Source: Pseudoalteromonas luteoviolacea (lineage in GTDB: Bacteria; Pseudomonadota; Gammaproteobacteria; Enterobacterales; Alteromonadaceae). From it: DNA of 64,000 nt. Of this stretch, positions 7,806 to 17,556 are shown piece by piece. A program made the translations under genes and the position numbers. Below the pieces are notes generated by a model. The model ran no database searches. It had not been told where the DNA came from and saw only the letters and a list, made by a program, of their open reading frames with translations. Positions within the stretch are counted from its first letter, which is position 1. Each line of letters opens with the position of its first letter. The stretch is from NCBI RefSeq assembly GCF_000814765.1, contig NZ_JWIC01000006.1, positions 124,001 through 188,000 of the forward strand. Direction: 5' to 3'.

Positions 7806-8288
7806 TCACTCATCTTGCTCAAATGTGGCTTGCAATAAGGATTCTGTTTGAATCGCAATGTCTTTCATCTTGATGGCATATTGTTCTAGTGCTTTTTGCT
7901 CTGGTGTTTGAGCAACAAACTTTGAAACTGGGATGGGGTAACCTGCTTGATCCATCGCGATAAAGCTAATGATGCAGTGGTTGGTTTCAACCATGTGTTG
8001 TTTTTGCGGATCGCCACATCGAACCTGAATAAAAATTTGCATACTGGTTTTGCCGGTATGCGCTATTTTTGCAGACACCTCAACAATCTGACCCACTAAA
8101 ATAGGTCTGTGAAAACGAACGCCAGCCACAGATACGGTTACACAGTATGCACCGCTCCAGCCAGCAGCACAGGCGTAACCAGCTTGATCTATCCACTTCA
8201 TAACAACACCACCGTGTACTTTCCCACCAAAGTTGACATCGGTTGGTTCAGCTAAAAATCTGAAAATCACTTCTGATTGATTGGCCAT
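7806..8288 (-). CDS. acyl-CoA thioesterase, hotdog fold (YciA/BACH-like)
   Basis: This 160-residue hotdog-fold enzyme hydrolyses acyl-CoA thioesters in the cytosol. The block NFGGKVHGGVVMKWIDQAGYACA (about 17-39) carries the conserved Asn and the Asp of the HotDog helix seen in YciA-type thioesterases. VAGVRFHRPILVGQIVEV follows. The frame opens further upstream at 8354, but ATG 8288 is preceded by GAGG and begins right at the family N terminus (MANQSEVIFRF). It is downstream of the ETF-quinone oxidoreductase gene in the same orientation, after a terminator, so probably separate. Confidence 0.85.
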   Translation of the reverse strand: MANQSEVIFRFLAEPTDVNFGGKVHGGVVMKWIDQAGYACAAGWSGAYCVTVSVAGVRFHRPILVGQIVEVSAKIAHTGKTSMQIFIQVRCGDPQKQHMVETNHCIISFIAMDQAGYPIPVSKFVAQTPEQKALEQYAIKMKDIAIQTESLLQATFEQDE

Positions 8289-8323
8289 GTGTACCTCATC
8301 ATTTTTTGAGTATGAGGTAAGTA

Positions 8324-8350
8324 TAGAAAAAAAGGGGCATTTCGCCCCTT
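8324..8350 (-). terminator. intrinsic terminator after etf-quinone oxidoreductase
   Basis: Reading on the minus strand, AAGGGGC pairs with GCCCCTT around a 5-nt loop (stem bases 8332-8338 and 8344-8350). A run of eight T follows. It closes the oxidoreductase transcript before the thioesterase gene. Confidence 0.85.
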
Positions 8351-8382
8351 GCAATTTAGGATATGTAAATAATTGGTTGGCT

Positions 8383-10032
8383 TTACATATTTGGGTAGTT
8401 GGGACCGCCTGCGCCTTCAGGGGTTACCCAAGTAATATTTTGGCTGGGATCTTTGATATCGCAGGTCTTACAGTGAATACAGTTTTGTGCATTGATGACA
8501 AACTGTTTCTCACCTTCTTCATTTTCATTCACTTCGTATACACCAGCAGGACAGTAGCGCTGTGCAGGCTCTGCGTACTGCTCAAGGTTCACTGAAATTG
8601 GGATCGAGCTATCTGCTAACTGCAAGTGACATGGCTGCACTTCTTCATGGTTCGTATTAGATAAAAACACTGAAGAGAGCTTGTCAAAGCTGAGTTTGCC
8701 ATCTGGTTTTGGATAAGCGATTTCTGTTGCATCTTTTGCAAGCCTTAGAGATTCATAATCCTTGCTGATGTCTTTGATGGTAAACGGTAGAGCACCAGAG
8801 AAAAAGTTCTGATCAATCATGTTATACGCGCCGCCTAAGTATCGACCTAGCTTGTGCATGGCAGGGCCAAAATTACGAGATTGATATAACTCTTCGTGAA
8901 GCCAGCTGGCTTTAAACTTATCATCGAAGCTATGTAAATCTGCTTTCGCATCTTCTTGAGAGAGTGCTTCGATAATGGTGTCTGCACCAATGATCCCTGA
9001 TTTCATAGCAGTGTGATTACCCTTGATCTTGGCAAAGTTCAAAGTTCCCGCATCACAACCGATCAATAAACCACCTGGGAAGTGCATTTTTGGTAAAGCA
9101 TGTAAGCCACCTTTGGCAATGGCTCTAGCACCGTATGAAATACGCTCGCCGCCTTCAAGTGTTTGCTTAAAGACAGGGTGGTGTTTCATGCGTTGAAATT
9201 CATCAAAGGGGCTAAGATATGGGTTTTTGTAGTTTAGGTCGATAATGAGACCCACCACAACTTGGTTGTTTTCGGCATGATACATGAACGAGCCACCATG
9301 GGTCTCGCTATCAAGAGGCCAGCCCGTTCCATGCACGACAGTCCCTTCTTTGTGTTTTTCAGGGTCTATTTGCCAAATTTCTTTAAAGCCAATACCATAG
9401 TGCTGAGGTGTGGTATCTTTATCTAGCTCAAACTCTTTGATTAGCTGCTTACCAAGATGTCCTCGGCAACCTTCTGCAAATACTGTGTATTTGGCTCTAA
9501 GCTCCATACCTGGCATATATGTGTCTTTTGGTTGGCCATCTCTATCTAAGCCCATGTCACCTGTGACAATGCCTTTTACTTCTTTGTCTTCGATGATTAA
9601 AGAGTGGGCACTAAACCCTGGGAAGATCTCAACGCCAAGCTCTTCAGCTTGTTCCGCTAACCAACGACAGACATTACCCATTGAAACAATGTAGTTGCCG
9701 TCGTTTTTAAATGTTTTTGGCACCACCATGTGCGGCAGGTTGGTTGCGTTTTGCTCATCTTTGAATAGGTAGATTTCGTCTTCAGTGACTTTAGTGGTGA
9801 CTGGTGCCCCTTTTTGTGCCCAATCAGGGATGAGTTCATCCAGTGCTTTGGTTTCGAATACCGCACCGGACAAAATATGCGCACCCACTTCAGAGCCTTT
9901 TTCTACCACACAGATCATGAGTTCTTGTTCTTTTTGCTGTGCTTGTTGAGCCAGTCGAATAGCGCATGATAGACCCGCAGGGCCCGCCCCTACTATGACG
10001 ACATCAAATTCCATGGTTTCACGTTCGACCAT
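8383..10032 (-). CDS. etfD: electron transfer flavoprotein-ubiquinone oxidoreductase
   Basis: This 549-residue membrane-associated flavo-iron-sulfur enzyme passes electrons from ETF to the quinone pool during fatty-acid and branched-chain amino-acid oxidation. The N terminus has the FAD dinucleotide fold VVIVGAGPAGLSCAIRLA. GMELRAKYTVFAEGCRGHLGK lies mid-protein. The C terminus carries four Cys of the [4Fe-4S] cluster (RYCPAGVYEV and CIHCKTCDIKDP). GAGG lies just upstream of ATG 10032. It is divergent from etfBA over a region with LiuR-like palindromes, fitting co-regulation with its electron donor. Confidence 0.95.
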   Translation of the reverse strand: MVERETMEFDVVIVGAGPAGLSCAIRLAQQAQQKEQELMICVVEKGSEVGAHILSGAVFETKALDELIPDWAQKGAPVTTKVTEDEIYLFKDEQNATNLPHMVVPKTFKNDGNYIVSMGNVCRWLAEQAEELGVEIFPGFSAHSLIIEDKEVKGIVTGDMGLDRDGQPKDTYMPGMELRAKYTVFAEGCRGHLGKQLIKEFELDKDTTPQHYGIGFKEIWQIDPEKHKEGTVVHGTGWPLDSETHGGSFMYHAENNQVVVGLIIDLNYKNPYLSPFDEFQRMKHHPVFKQTLEGGERISYGARAIAKGGLHALPKMHFPGGLLIGCDAGTLNFAKIKGNHTAMKSGIIGADTIIEALSQEDAKADLHSFDDKFKASWLHEELYQSRNFGPAMHKLGRYLGGAYNMIDQNFFSGALPFTIKDISKDYESLRLAKDATEIAYPKPDGKLSFDKLSSVFLSNTNHEEVQPCHLQLADSSIPISVNLEQYAEPAQRYCPAGVYEVNENEEGEKQFVINAQNCIHCKTCDIKDPSQNITWVTPEGAGGPNYPNM

Positions 10033-10112
10033 TTTTACCTCGTATACATTGACGGTAGATTAACTTAAACTCGAGTTAAGTTTTTTTTACGTTAAGCTAA
10101 GGTTATTTTAGG

Positions 10113-10128
10113 TTGACGTTTACGTCAA
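10113..10128. promoter_or_regulatory. LiuR-like palindrome, site 1
   Basis: TTGACGTTTACGTCAA is a perfect 7-bp inverted repeat around TT. It lies in the 175-bp gap between the divergent ETF genes. It resembles the operator of the MerR-family regulator LiuR, which controls branched-chain amino-acid and ETF genes in gammaproteobacteria. The palindrome is seen; the regulator is an inference and its gene is not in this window. Confidence 0.6.
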
Positions 10129-10161
10129 CAGGAAGTACGCTGGTTTCATCAAATTGTTTCA

Positions 10162-10177
10162 TTGACGTACGCGTCAG
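10162..10177. promoter_or_regulatory. LiuR-like palindrome, site 2
   Basis: TTGACGTACGCGTCAG is a near-copy of the site 49 bp upstream and lies 30 bp before the etfB ATG. TGACG and CGTCA form the symmetric half-sites. It would overlap the etfBA transcription start region. Regulator assignment is inferred. Confidence 0.5.
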
Positions 10178-10207
10178 CTATACAAATAACCAGATGATGG
10201 AGTAACC

Positions 10208-10960
10208 ATGAAAGTACTTGTACCAATCAAACGCGTGATTGACTACAACGTCAAAGCGAGAGTCAAGGCAGATAACAGCGATGTTGATCTTACAAATGTA
10301 AAGATGGCCATGAACCCGTTTTGCGAAATCGCAGTAGAAGAAGCGATTAGATTAAAAGAAGCAGGTAGTGCAACTGAAGTAATTGCCGTATCTATCGGTG
10401 ATAAAGCTTGCCAAGAGCAACTTCGTACTGCACTGGCACTTGGTGCTGACAAGGCAATCCACATCGAAACAGATGCAACACTAGAATCTCTTCATGTTGC
10501 TAAATTACTGGCTAAATTAGTAGAGCAAGAAAACCCTGAATTGGTCATTCTTGGTAAGCAGTCAATTGATGCAGATAACAACCAAACAGGACAAATGCTA
10601 GGTGCATTGACTAAACGTGGTCAAGGTACGTTTGCATCTAAACTAGTTATTGAAGGCTCAAATGCTGTGGTAACTCGTGAAGTTGACGGTGGCCTACAAA
10701 CTGTCTCACTAGCGTTACCTGCGATTGTCACCACTGACCTTCGCTTAAACGAGCCTCGTTATGCAACACTGCCTAACATCATGAAAGCAAAGCGTAAGCC
10801 GCTAGATGTTATTGCAGCAGACTCATTGGGTGTAGATTTAACACCTCGTGTTGAGCTTGTAAGAGTCGATGAGCCTGCTAAGCGTGAAGCAGGTGTCATT
10901 GTAGAGAGCGTTGAAGAGCTAGTAACAAAACTTAAGACAGAAGCAAAGGTGATCTCATGA
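10208..10960 (+). CDS. etfB: electron transfer flavoprotein subunit beta
   Basis: This 250-residue ETF beta subunit carries AMP and forms the soluble heterodimer that collects electrons from acyl-CoA dehydrogenases. The N terminus [20 protein letters not shown], the [18 protein letters not shown] block and the recognition loop around [26 protein letters not shown] are characteristic. The last Leu-rich anchor helps docking to dehydrogenases. The stop overlaps etfA by 4 bp (ATGA), so the two are coupled. Confidence 0.96.
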   Translation: MKVLVPIKRVIDYNVKARVKADNSDVDLTNVKMAMNPFCEIAVEEAIRLKEAGSATEVIAVSIGDKACQEQLRTALALGADKAIHIETDATLESLHVAKLLAKLVEQENPELVILGKQSIDADNNQTGQMLGALTKRGQGTFASKLVIEGSNAVVTREVDGGLQTVSLALPAIVTTDLRLNEPRYATLPNIMKAKRKPLDVIAADSLGVDLTPRVELVRVDEPAKREAGVIVESVEELVTKLKTEAKVIS

Positions 10961-11883
10961 GCGTATTAGTTATTGCAGAACATGAAAATGGCGTATTGAA
11001 GCCAGAAACCGCCAAGGTGATCACAGCGGCTGTTAAGATTGGTGGTGATGTTGATGTATTAGTCGCTGGCAGCAATGTGGCTGCTGCGGCTGACTCTGTT
11101 GCTGGTATTGCTGGCGTCACGTCAGTGAAATTAGTAGATGATGCTAATTTTGAGCACCAATTAGCAGAGAACACCGCTGATTTAGTGGTTGAGTTGGCAG
11201 GTGGTTACAGCCATATCCTAGCGAGTGCTTCTACAACGGGTAAAAACATTTTGCCTCGTGTTGCAGCGCTACTGGATAAATCACAAATTTCTGAGATTAT
11301 CGACGTAGTAGATGCAGATACCTTTAAGCGCCCAATTTATGCAGGTAACGCCATTGCGACGGTTAAATCACTTGAGTCACAAAAAGTTATCACAGTTCGT
11401 GCAAGTGCATTTGATGCTGCGGGCGAGCAGGGCCCTGTGTCTGTAGAGTCACTATCAAATGGCGCAGCGAACAGCCTAAGTCGTTTTGTTGGTGTTGAGC
11501 AAACTGAATCAGAGCGCCCAGAATTAACCGCTGCACCTGTGATTATCTCAGGTGGTCGCGGTATGCAAAATGGCGATAACTTTGCACTATTAAACGGTGT
11601 TGCAGATAAGCTAGGTGCAGCAATTGGTGCATCACGTGCTGCAGTTGATGCGGGCTTTGTACCAAATGATATGCAAGTCGGTCAGACAGGTAAGATTGTC
11701 GCGCCAGATCTGTATATTGCGGTGGGCATTAGCGGTGCCATTCAGCACCTTGCCGGTATGAAAGACTCAAAAGTCATTGTGGCCATCAACAAAGATCCAG
11801 AAGCACCGATTTTCCAAGTTGCTGACTATGGTCTAGTCGCTGACTTATTTGACGTATTACCTGAGCTAGAACAAGCTCTGTAA
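10957..11883 (+). CDS. etfA: electron transfer flavoprotein subunit alpha
   Basis: This 308-residue FAD-bearing ETF subunit has the C-terminal FAD domain motifs [44 protein letters not shown] and [20 protein letters not shown]. It ends with the usual [17 protein letters not shown] block. It is the electron donor to the quinone oxidoreductase encoded divergently. An intrinsic terminator follows 17 bp after the stop. Confidence 0.96.
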   Translation: MSVLVIAEHENGVLKPETAKVITAAVKIGGDVDVLVAGSNVAAAADSVAGIAGVTSVKLVDDANFEHQLAENTADLVVELAGGYSHILASASTTGKNILPRVAALLDKSQISEIIDVVDADTFKRPIYAGNAIATVKSLESQKVITVRASAFDAAGEQGPVSVESLSNGAANSLSRFVGVEQTESERPELTAAPVIISGGRGMQNGDNFALLNGVADKLGAAIGASRAAVDAGFVPNDMQVGQTGKIVAPDLYIAVGISGAIQHLAGMKDSKVIVAINKDPEAPIFQVADYGLVADLFDVLPELEQAL

Positions 11884-11899
11884 CCTATTCTGGTTGTTG

Positions 11900-11929
11900 A
11901 AGCCGTGTGCATTATGCCGCGGCTTTTTT
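11900..11929 (+). terminator. intrinsic terminator after etfBA
   Basis: AGCCG pairs with CGGCT, with inner GCA/TGC pairing, and TTTTTT follows. It ends the etfBA unit, facing the convergent gene at 11962. Confidence 0.75.
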
Positions 11930-11961
11930 CATTTATTATGGTGAGTTATCAGGCTTAATTG

Positions 11962-12408
11962 TTATGCGCTAGCATGAAAGCCGAACTGATATACTTCAAG
12001 TTTGTTGATCATAGCTTCATAATTTCTGACCACATCTTGTGTTGCTGCGCCCTGACTTTGAACGGCGGATAAGTTTTCTTTTAATTGACCTATCACATCG
12101 AATTTTTCAGCTTTTGCTTGTGCAAGCGTGGTCCCGCCGAGTTCACCATCATGTTCAATTAAATTATATCGTCCAGTTAAAAATGCAACCTCGCCAAGGC
12201 TTAATATGCCTTGTTGATAAAGCGCCTCAGCGGCATTTGATTGCTCTTCTAATGTCATATTAGAAAAATCAAATTGCCTACTGCGTATATTATTATGAGT
12301 ATCTGTTTGTGCACTATGGACTCTTGATTCAGTCACGGTTTGGCGGTTTTTTAAAGCTTGATGTCCAATTGGGGCTTGGGGAGAATTGGCTGTTATGTTG
12401 CTGATCAT
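11962..12408 (-). CDS. hypothetical protein, helical
   Basis: This 148-residue soluble protein has no family that I recognise. The first 40 residues are polar and Gln/Asn-rich. A helical middle (MTLEEQSNAAEALYQQGILSL) and a long helix ending ENLSAVQSQGAATQDVVRNYEAMINKLEVYQFGFHASA-like follow. There is no signal peptide, membrane segment or cysteine. The N-terminal MISNITANSPQ and C-terminal helix resemble small flagellar or secreted accessory proteins, but this is only an impression. It is downstream of the AraC gene, separated by 93 bp. Confidence 0.6.
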   Translation of the reverse strand: MISNITANSPQAPIGHQALKNRQTVTESRVHSAQTDTHNNIRSRQFDFSNMTLEEQSNAAEALYQQGILSLGEVAFLTGRYNLIEHDGELGGTTLAQAKAEKFDVIGQLKENLSAVQSQGAATQDVVRNYEAMINKLEVYQFGFHASA

Positions 12409-12501
12409 CTTTTATCCTTAAAATGTGATTGGGTGTATGAAATATAAGCAATAAACATTCCATGAGGCATTCATTGTGAATAGGCAATACTCGGGTACTG
12501 T

Positions 12502-13494
12502 CTAAGTATTTCGAAGCTCTGACGGTGTGACACCAAACCAACGTTTAAACGCGCGGCGAAAATTAGGTAAATCGTTAAATGCGAGTGCTTTTGCTACCTG
12601 TGCATTTGAGTAACCTTGTTGTTGAATACAAAACGCTGCCTGCTGACTAAGTACTCTGTCTTTTAAGCTACTGAATTGACTGTTATGTTGACGGAGTTTT
12701 CTTTTCATTGTGGCTTCGCTGACCATAAAGTGATCGGCAAGGTCTTCCAAACAGGCTTTAGGGTATTGAATCAAAAATGTTTCCGCATAGGATAGAAAAC
12801 CCATTGATAAGCTGGGCTGCAAGCTTGTCAATTTACTCTGTAGAGCTGCCACAGCATCTCGCTGAGGAGTTTGCAGCGTTTTTTTGTCGATGATCATGGC
12901 ACATGCACGATGTCCAAAAGATAACTTGCCGGTACGCAAAACGTGATAGTGCTCAATATAGGTTGGCATGGCGTAGGGCAGTTGAAATTGCACTTTCAGC
13001 TCGCTGAATCGCCAATTAATAAACCCACTAACAAGGCTGAGCCAAACTTCGAGCAAAAATTGATAGGTGCCGATGGAGGGCTCACTCACAGCTGGGTTGA
13101 TGAGTAGGTGAATCGCTTGTCGTTCCCTAAACATCCGAACGCTAAAGTAGGGAAATAGGTCATTTTCTAGTTGTTTGCAGGCAATCAGCAAGGCTTTGAA
13201 ATCAAAGCAATGAAACAAATACGAAGCATATTTTGCACACAGGCTATGTAACAGGTGCTGACCCAATACAAAGCTAATATCTTGGCTCAATTCATGTTTT
13301 GTAATATTTGTTATGATCTGCTCTAGTTCTTCATTACTAGAAAGGTGGCTTTGCGCTTTGAAATCCTTGTAAAATAGCTTGGTGCCTTTGAGCGCTTTAT
13401 CTGGGTGGATACCGCGTTGCTTTGCGAGCTCAACCAGTGGCTCAAGCAGTTGATGGCTATTAAATCTAAGGTCACCGGTTTCAAAGTAAGGCAT
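12502..13494 (-). CDS. AraC-family transcriptional regulator
   Basis: This regulator of about 330 residues has a C-terminal AraC double helix-turn-helix (about 235-330, with the second HTH ending DLPNFRRAFKRWFGVTPSELR). The N-terminal domain is of the AraC ligand-binding type found in OruR/ArgR-like members. Its ATG at 13494 overlaps the stop of the upstream GGDEF gene as TAATG, with AGCAGG seven bases before. An ATG two codons earlier (13500) is also possible. The coupling suggests that it acts with the membrane GGDEF protein. Confidence 0.83.
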   Translation of the reverse strand: MPYFETGDLRFNSHQLLEPLVELAKQRGIHPDKALKGTKLFYKDFKAQSHLSSNEELEQIITNITKHELSQDISFVLGQHLLHSLCAKYASYLFHCFDFKALLIACKQLENDLFPYFSVRMFRERQAIHLLINPAVSEPSIGTYQFLLEVWLSLVSGFINWRFSELKVQFQLPYAMPTYIEHYHVLRTGKLSFGHRACAMIIDKKTLQTPQRDAVAALQSKLTSLQPSLSMGFLSYAETFLIQYPKACLEDLADHFMVSEATMKRKLRQHNSQFSSLKDRVLSQQAAFCIQQQGYSNAQVAKALAFNDLPNFRRAFKRWFGVTPSELRNT

Positions 13495-14405
13495 TAGCAT
13501 GCCTGCTTATTGTATGTGAGTTGAGTCATCAGTTGTTCAAAGATTTGCTCACTTTGCATCGGAAGTGACACTTCAATACAAGCAAAATGCAAGGTAGTTG
13601 GGTTTAACTTTACGAGGTTTTTATCGTACTGATGATGCATTTTTGCAGCTGCACAGACCCTATTTGTGATATCTATGGCTGTACTGAGTTTAGTTGCGGG
13701 ATATAAGACGACGAATTTATCTCCAGCGTAACGGCAGGTAAGATCACAGCCTCGAATATTTAAGGTTATCAATTGACCTGTGTCACGGAGCAGTAATTCA
13801 CCTTTGGTGATGCCGTGTTCAAAGCAAAATCTGTTATAGGCTTTCAAGTCCAAAATGGCAACGCAGAACCGAGTACCATTATCGATGAGCTGTGAAATCT
13901 CTATATCTATTTGTTTTTCCATATAACGCGCACTGTAAAGACCAGTAACATAATCAGTAAAAGTGTGTTCTCTAAATTGTCGCTCTTTTCTTAATAACGT
14001 TAAGTTCAGATAAGCTTGCTCTTGATACCACCAATACATGGCAATGGTCATGACAATCATCCCTAATAGAGCGGGAAAGGCTTCGAGTGAACTGAGAGTT
14101 GGGTGTATATGGTTGAAAGAAAAGAACTCATCAAGGCAGTCTAAAAGTAATGAAATCAACATCAAAGTAAGCCCAAAGGCGAGTGCTGTGGTGACGCGTC
14201 CTCGTGGTCGGCTTAATAGGGTAGCAATGAGCCAAACGAGAGACATTACTGCAAGGCCTCCTTCGCCAATTGCATCAAGTACTTCTAACTGAGCGTAAGG
14301 TTTTAGTTCGCCAAATTGGATAGCGAATATGAGCGTGACTGCGACCGATAGAATCAGTAGTGTCCATAAATTAAGGTGCTTAATTGATGTAATTAATTGA
14401 GCCAT
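13494..14405 (-). CDS. membrane protein with degenerate GGDEF domain
   Basis: This 303-residue protein has four to five N-terminal membrane segments (about 12-130) and a C-terminal GGDEF-type domain (about 140-300). The catalytic signature is changed to AGDKF (CRYAGDKFVVLYP), so diguanylate cyclase activity is doubtful. The RxxD inhibitory-site motif is kept (RGCD, five residues upstream). This pattern suggests a c-di-GMP sensor rather than a synthase. Its stop overlaps the AraC start, so both are in one transcript. Confidence 0.82.
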   Translation of the reverse strand: MAQLITSIKHLNLWTLLILSVAVTLIFAIQFGELKPYAQLEVLDAIGEGGLAVMSLVWLIATLLSRPRGRVTTALAFGLTLMLISLLLDCLDEFFSFNHIHPTLSSLEAFPALLGMIVMTIAMYWWYQEQAYLNLTLLRKERQFREHTFTDYVTGLYSARYMEKQIDIEISQLIDNGTRFCVAILDLKAYNRFCFEHGITKGELLLRDTGQLITLNIRGCDLTCRYAGDKFVVLYPATKLSTAIDITNRVCAAAKMHHQYDKNLVKLNPTTLHFACIEVSLPMQSEQIFEQLMTQLTYNKQAC

Positions 14406-14715
14406 AAATTGATGCCGAGCAAAAAGTTTATTGTTGTTATGTTATTGCTGTGAGTTTTCTTGAACAGGGTCAATTTAGCTCATTACTTTGACATTTTTTT
14501 TAATGTTATAGGCTTCAAAAATGAAAAGGGGGCTGAGTTGCTTATTATCAGCCAATTTTAGGGGGTGAAATTAGCTCAAAAGCATAGATTAAGGAGCTAA
14601 AAGCTAGTTAAATCAGCACCTTCAGCTATGAAGAGAAATAAATAATTCATATTGTACAGATATTGTTGCCGCGACTTTTAGGGTAATCACACAACACAAT
14701 CTGTAAGAGATAAAT
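14406..14715. other. intergenic region, divergent promoters, no gene seen
   Basis: This 310-bp AT-rich region separates the GGDEF/AraC unit (minus) from the TonB receptor (plus). The only clear structure is a hairpin GGCTGA/TCAGCC (14531-14536 and 14548-14553). I see no convincing operator, Pho box or small ORF. Confidence 0.5.
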
Positions 14716-17505
14716 ATGAAACAATCACGACCGTTACCTTTTTCAAAGCCCTACCAAGCCATTGCGCTGATATTAGGTGTGTGTGCAACTGGTGCACATG
14801 CAAATACGTTGCAGGGGCAAGTAGGGGATATACAAAACAAAGCCTTTTTTGAAGGCGCGCATGTCAAAATTGTTGAACTAAATAAACACATCAGTACAAG
14901 TCGAGATGGGCGTTTTGTGTTCACTAAACTGCCAGCGGGGGAATACACGCTTGAAATCACCTACATGGGTGCTCAACCGTCCGTTCAAACAATAACAATC
15001 AATGACGAACAATTGACGCAAGTGGCTGTGAAGCTAAAACCTGTACAAGAGGGCTTAGACAATATCATTGTGGTTGGCCAGCGCGCTGGACAAGCTGGCG
15101 CATTTAATCGACAAAAAAATGCAGATGGAATCATGTCAGTGGTGAGTGCTGACAGCATTGGTCAACTTCCTGATCAAAATGCCGCAGAAGCGCTACAGCG
15201 CCTGCCTGGTATGTATATTCAGCGCGACCAAGGTGAAGGGCGTTTTGTTGGGATCCGCGGTATAGATCCAGGGTTGAATAATGTGTCGATTAATGGCGCT
15301 AATGTGCCTTCGCCAGAAGCTGGGGTACGAAGTGTCGCGATGGATGTGATCCCCAGTGAAATCATTCAAAGCTTAGAAGTAAGTAAAACTGTGACACCAG
15401 ATATGGACGCCAGCGCGATTGGTGGCAGTATCAATGTCAAAAGCCTCAGTGCTTTTGACAGACAAGGTCAAAGTTATAGCTTGACTGCACAGGGCTCATA
15501 TAACGAATTAGTCAGTGAATCCAGTCCTAAATTGTCAGCGAGTTTTAGCGATATTTTTGCGCTTTCCAGTGACACTCAGTTAGGTATTGCGACAGCCGTT
15601 TCATGGTTCGAACGCAAGTTTGGTTCCCATAATATGGAAACAGATGGGGGGTGGATGGCATTAGAGCAAGAAGAGGCCTCAACGGGAGAAGATGTTGCGT
15701 TTTATGGCGCCGAAGAAATAGAGCAACGTCACTATCAAGTGACTCGCGAGAGGCTGGGCGCAGCGCTTAATTTAGACCTTCACCATAATACATTCAATAA
15801 GTACTATTTGCGGACTTTATACAGTGAGTTTTCGGACGATGAGTATCGTTTACGTAACGAATATAAGTACGATAAAGGTAAGTACGTAGCCGCCGAGTCG
15901 AATTCAAATTCGGCGTATTTCACAGACACTGAAATGGACAGAGACACCAAAGATAGATATGAAGAGCAAAGTATTTTGTCATTGGTGGCGGGTGGTGAGC
16001 ACATATTGCAAAGCTGGTTTGTGGAATACAACCTTGGCTATTCAAAATCGGATGAAATTGAGCCAGACCGATTAGATGTGGACTTTGCGGGAGAAGGTTT
16101 TGCATTGGGTTACGGCAGTCTAGGTGAAACGCCAACACTCGCTTACTCAGAAGATGCGCATGACTTAAGTAACTTTGCATTAGATGAAATTGTCAGTGAG
16201 CATAACCTGAGCGAAGATGAAGCGGTTAGTTTTAAGCTAGACGTGAGTAAAGATTTAATCGTAAAGGGGCATAATGCGCAGCTAAAAGCCGGTGTTAAAT
16301 TCAGCGACCGTGAAAAACGCAACCTGGTGAATACGCGCGTCTATGATGATGGTTTTGATGACGTTACGGCAATGCAGTTTGCAGCAGGCAGTCCAGAGTT
16401 TGAGCTAGGTCAGTTTGGACCCGGATTATCGCGAAGTGGCATAAGAAGCTTCTTTGCACAGAATCAAGCGCACTTTACGCTTAATCAATTAGAAACCGAC
16501 ATTGAAAGTAAAGGTAAATCTTATACATCTGAAGAGCGTGTAGCGGCTGCCTATGTGATGGCGAGTATCGACATTAATGATTTAAATGTTATTGCTGGGC
16601 TGCGCTACGAAGATACAGACTATGAGACATCAGGTAGCCGTGTTGAGCTGCTTAAAAATGAGATAGAAGACAGTGAACAAGTTGCAATTACCCCATGGAA
16701 TGTCAGCAAAAGCTACGACCACTTATTACCAAACCTGACTCTCAGGTATGCCTATTCGGATGAATTGATCACGCGTTTTGCCTACACACATACGATTGCA
16801 AGACCAAGCTTTGGTGATGCCGCTGCTTTTCAGTTATTGGAGAGCGAAACATCCAGTGATGACGACGGTATTCAAGTGGAGCGCAAAGGTGAAGTGGGCA
16901 ACCCCAATTTAAATCCTTATGAATCGAGCAACCTTGATTTCTCAATTGAATATTACCCCGGCAAGATTGGCATGATGTCTGCGGGGCTGTTCCACAAAAA
17001 TATCGATAATTTTATTGCTAAGCAGCAGGTACAAGATAATGGCAAGTGGGATGGCTTTGAAGAAGTTATTCAATCGGTAAATGGTGGCGAAGCTCAATTA
17101 AGTGGCATTGAGCTGGCGTATACGAAAAACTTTGATAATGGCCTGATGATTTCAGCTAATGGCACTTTTATTGATGCGGATGAGGGTCTGCCAAATCAGT
17201 CTGACACAGTGGCAAACCTGATGATTGGGTATGAAAATGACGAGATCAGTGCCCGCCTCAGTTCTAGCTACAAAAGTAAGTCGTACATTATGACTGAAAA
17301 TGATGCGCGAGTGTATCAAGGCGCCCATAACCAAATAGACCTCAGTGTGAAGTATTTCATAGATGAGCAAACCCAGGTTTACTTTAATGCAGTCAACCTG
17401 AACGATGAGCCGTACTACGTGTATCACGGCGAGCAGCGTTATAACTATCAATATGAAAGTTATGGCCGCACCTATCAATTGGGTATCACCTTAAGTTCTT
17501 TCTAA
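14716..17505 (+). CDS. TonB-dependent outer-membrane receptor with CarboxypepD-reg-like N-terminal domain
   Basis: This 929-residue outer-membrane active transporter has a signal peptide ending ATGAHA (about 29). A carboxypeptidase-regulatory-like beta domain follows (about 30-115; GRFVFTKLPAGEYTLEITYMG), then a TonB-box-like IIVVGQR (about 118). The plug (about 130-245) includes the LPDQNAAEALQRLPGMYIQRDQGEG and RFVGIRGIDPGLNNVSINGA blocks. A large beta-barrel ends in the C-terminal Phe of GITLSSF. The next gene encodes a secreted phosphatase 51 bp downstream. This pairing points to uptake of a phosphorylated compound or a cleavage product, but the ligand is not determined. Confidence 0.92.
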   Translation: MKQSRPLPFSKPYQAIALILGVCATGAHANTLQGQVGDIQNKAFFEGAHVKIVELNKHISTSRDGRFVFTKLPAGEYTLEITYMGAQPSVQTITINDEQLTQVAVKLKPVQEGLDNIIVVGQRAGQAGAFNRQKNADGIMSVVSADSIGQLPDQNAAEALQRLPGMYIQRDQGEGRFVGIRGIDPGLNNVSINGANVPSPEAGVRSVAMDVIPSEIIQSLEVSKTVTPDMDASAIGGSINVKSLSAFDRQGQSYSLTAQGSYNELVSESSPKLSASFSDIFALSSDTQLGIATAVSWFERKFGSHNMETDGGWMALEQEEASTGEDVAFYGAEEIEQRHYQVTRERLGAALNLDLHHNTFNKYYLRTLYSEFSDDEYRLRNEYKYDKGKYVAAESNSNSAYFTDTEMDRDTKDRYEEQSILSLVAGGEHILQSWFVEYNLGYSKSDEIEPDRLDVDFAGEGFALGYGSLGETPTLAYSEDAHDLSNFALDEIVSEHNLSEDEAVSFKLDVSKDLIVKGHNAQLKAGVKFSDREKRNLVNTRVYDDGFDDVTAMQFAAGSPEFELGQFGPGLSRSGIRSFFAQNQAHFTLNQLETDIESKGKSYTSEERVAAAYVMASIDINDLNVIAGLRYEDTDYETSGSRVELLKNEIEDSEQVAITPWNVSKSYDHLLPNLTLRYAYSDELITRFAYTHTIARPSFGDAAAFQLLESETSSDDDGIQVERKGEVGNPNLNPYESSNLDFSIEYYPGKIGMMSAGLFHKNIDNFIAKQQVQDNGKWDGFEEVIQSVNGGEAQLSGIELAYTKNFDNGLMISANGTFIDADEGLPNQSDTVANLMIGYENDEISARLSSSYKSKSYIMTENDARVYQGAHNQIDLSVKYFIDEQTQVYFNAVNLNDEPYYVYHGEQRYNYQYESYGRTYQLGITLSSF

Positions 17506-17556
17506 TTTTCTAAAAACAACAATGGCGCTGCTTGGGTAACCTTGCAGCGAAAATGT

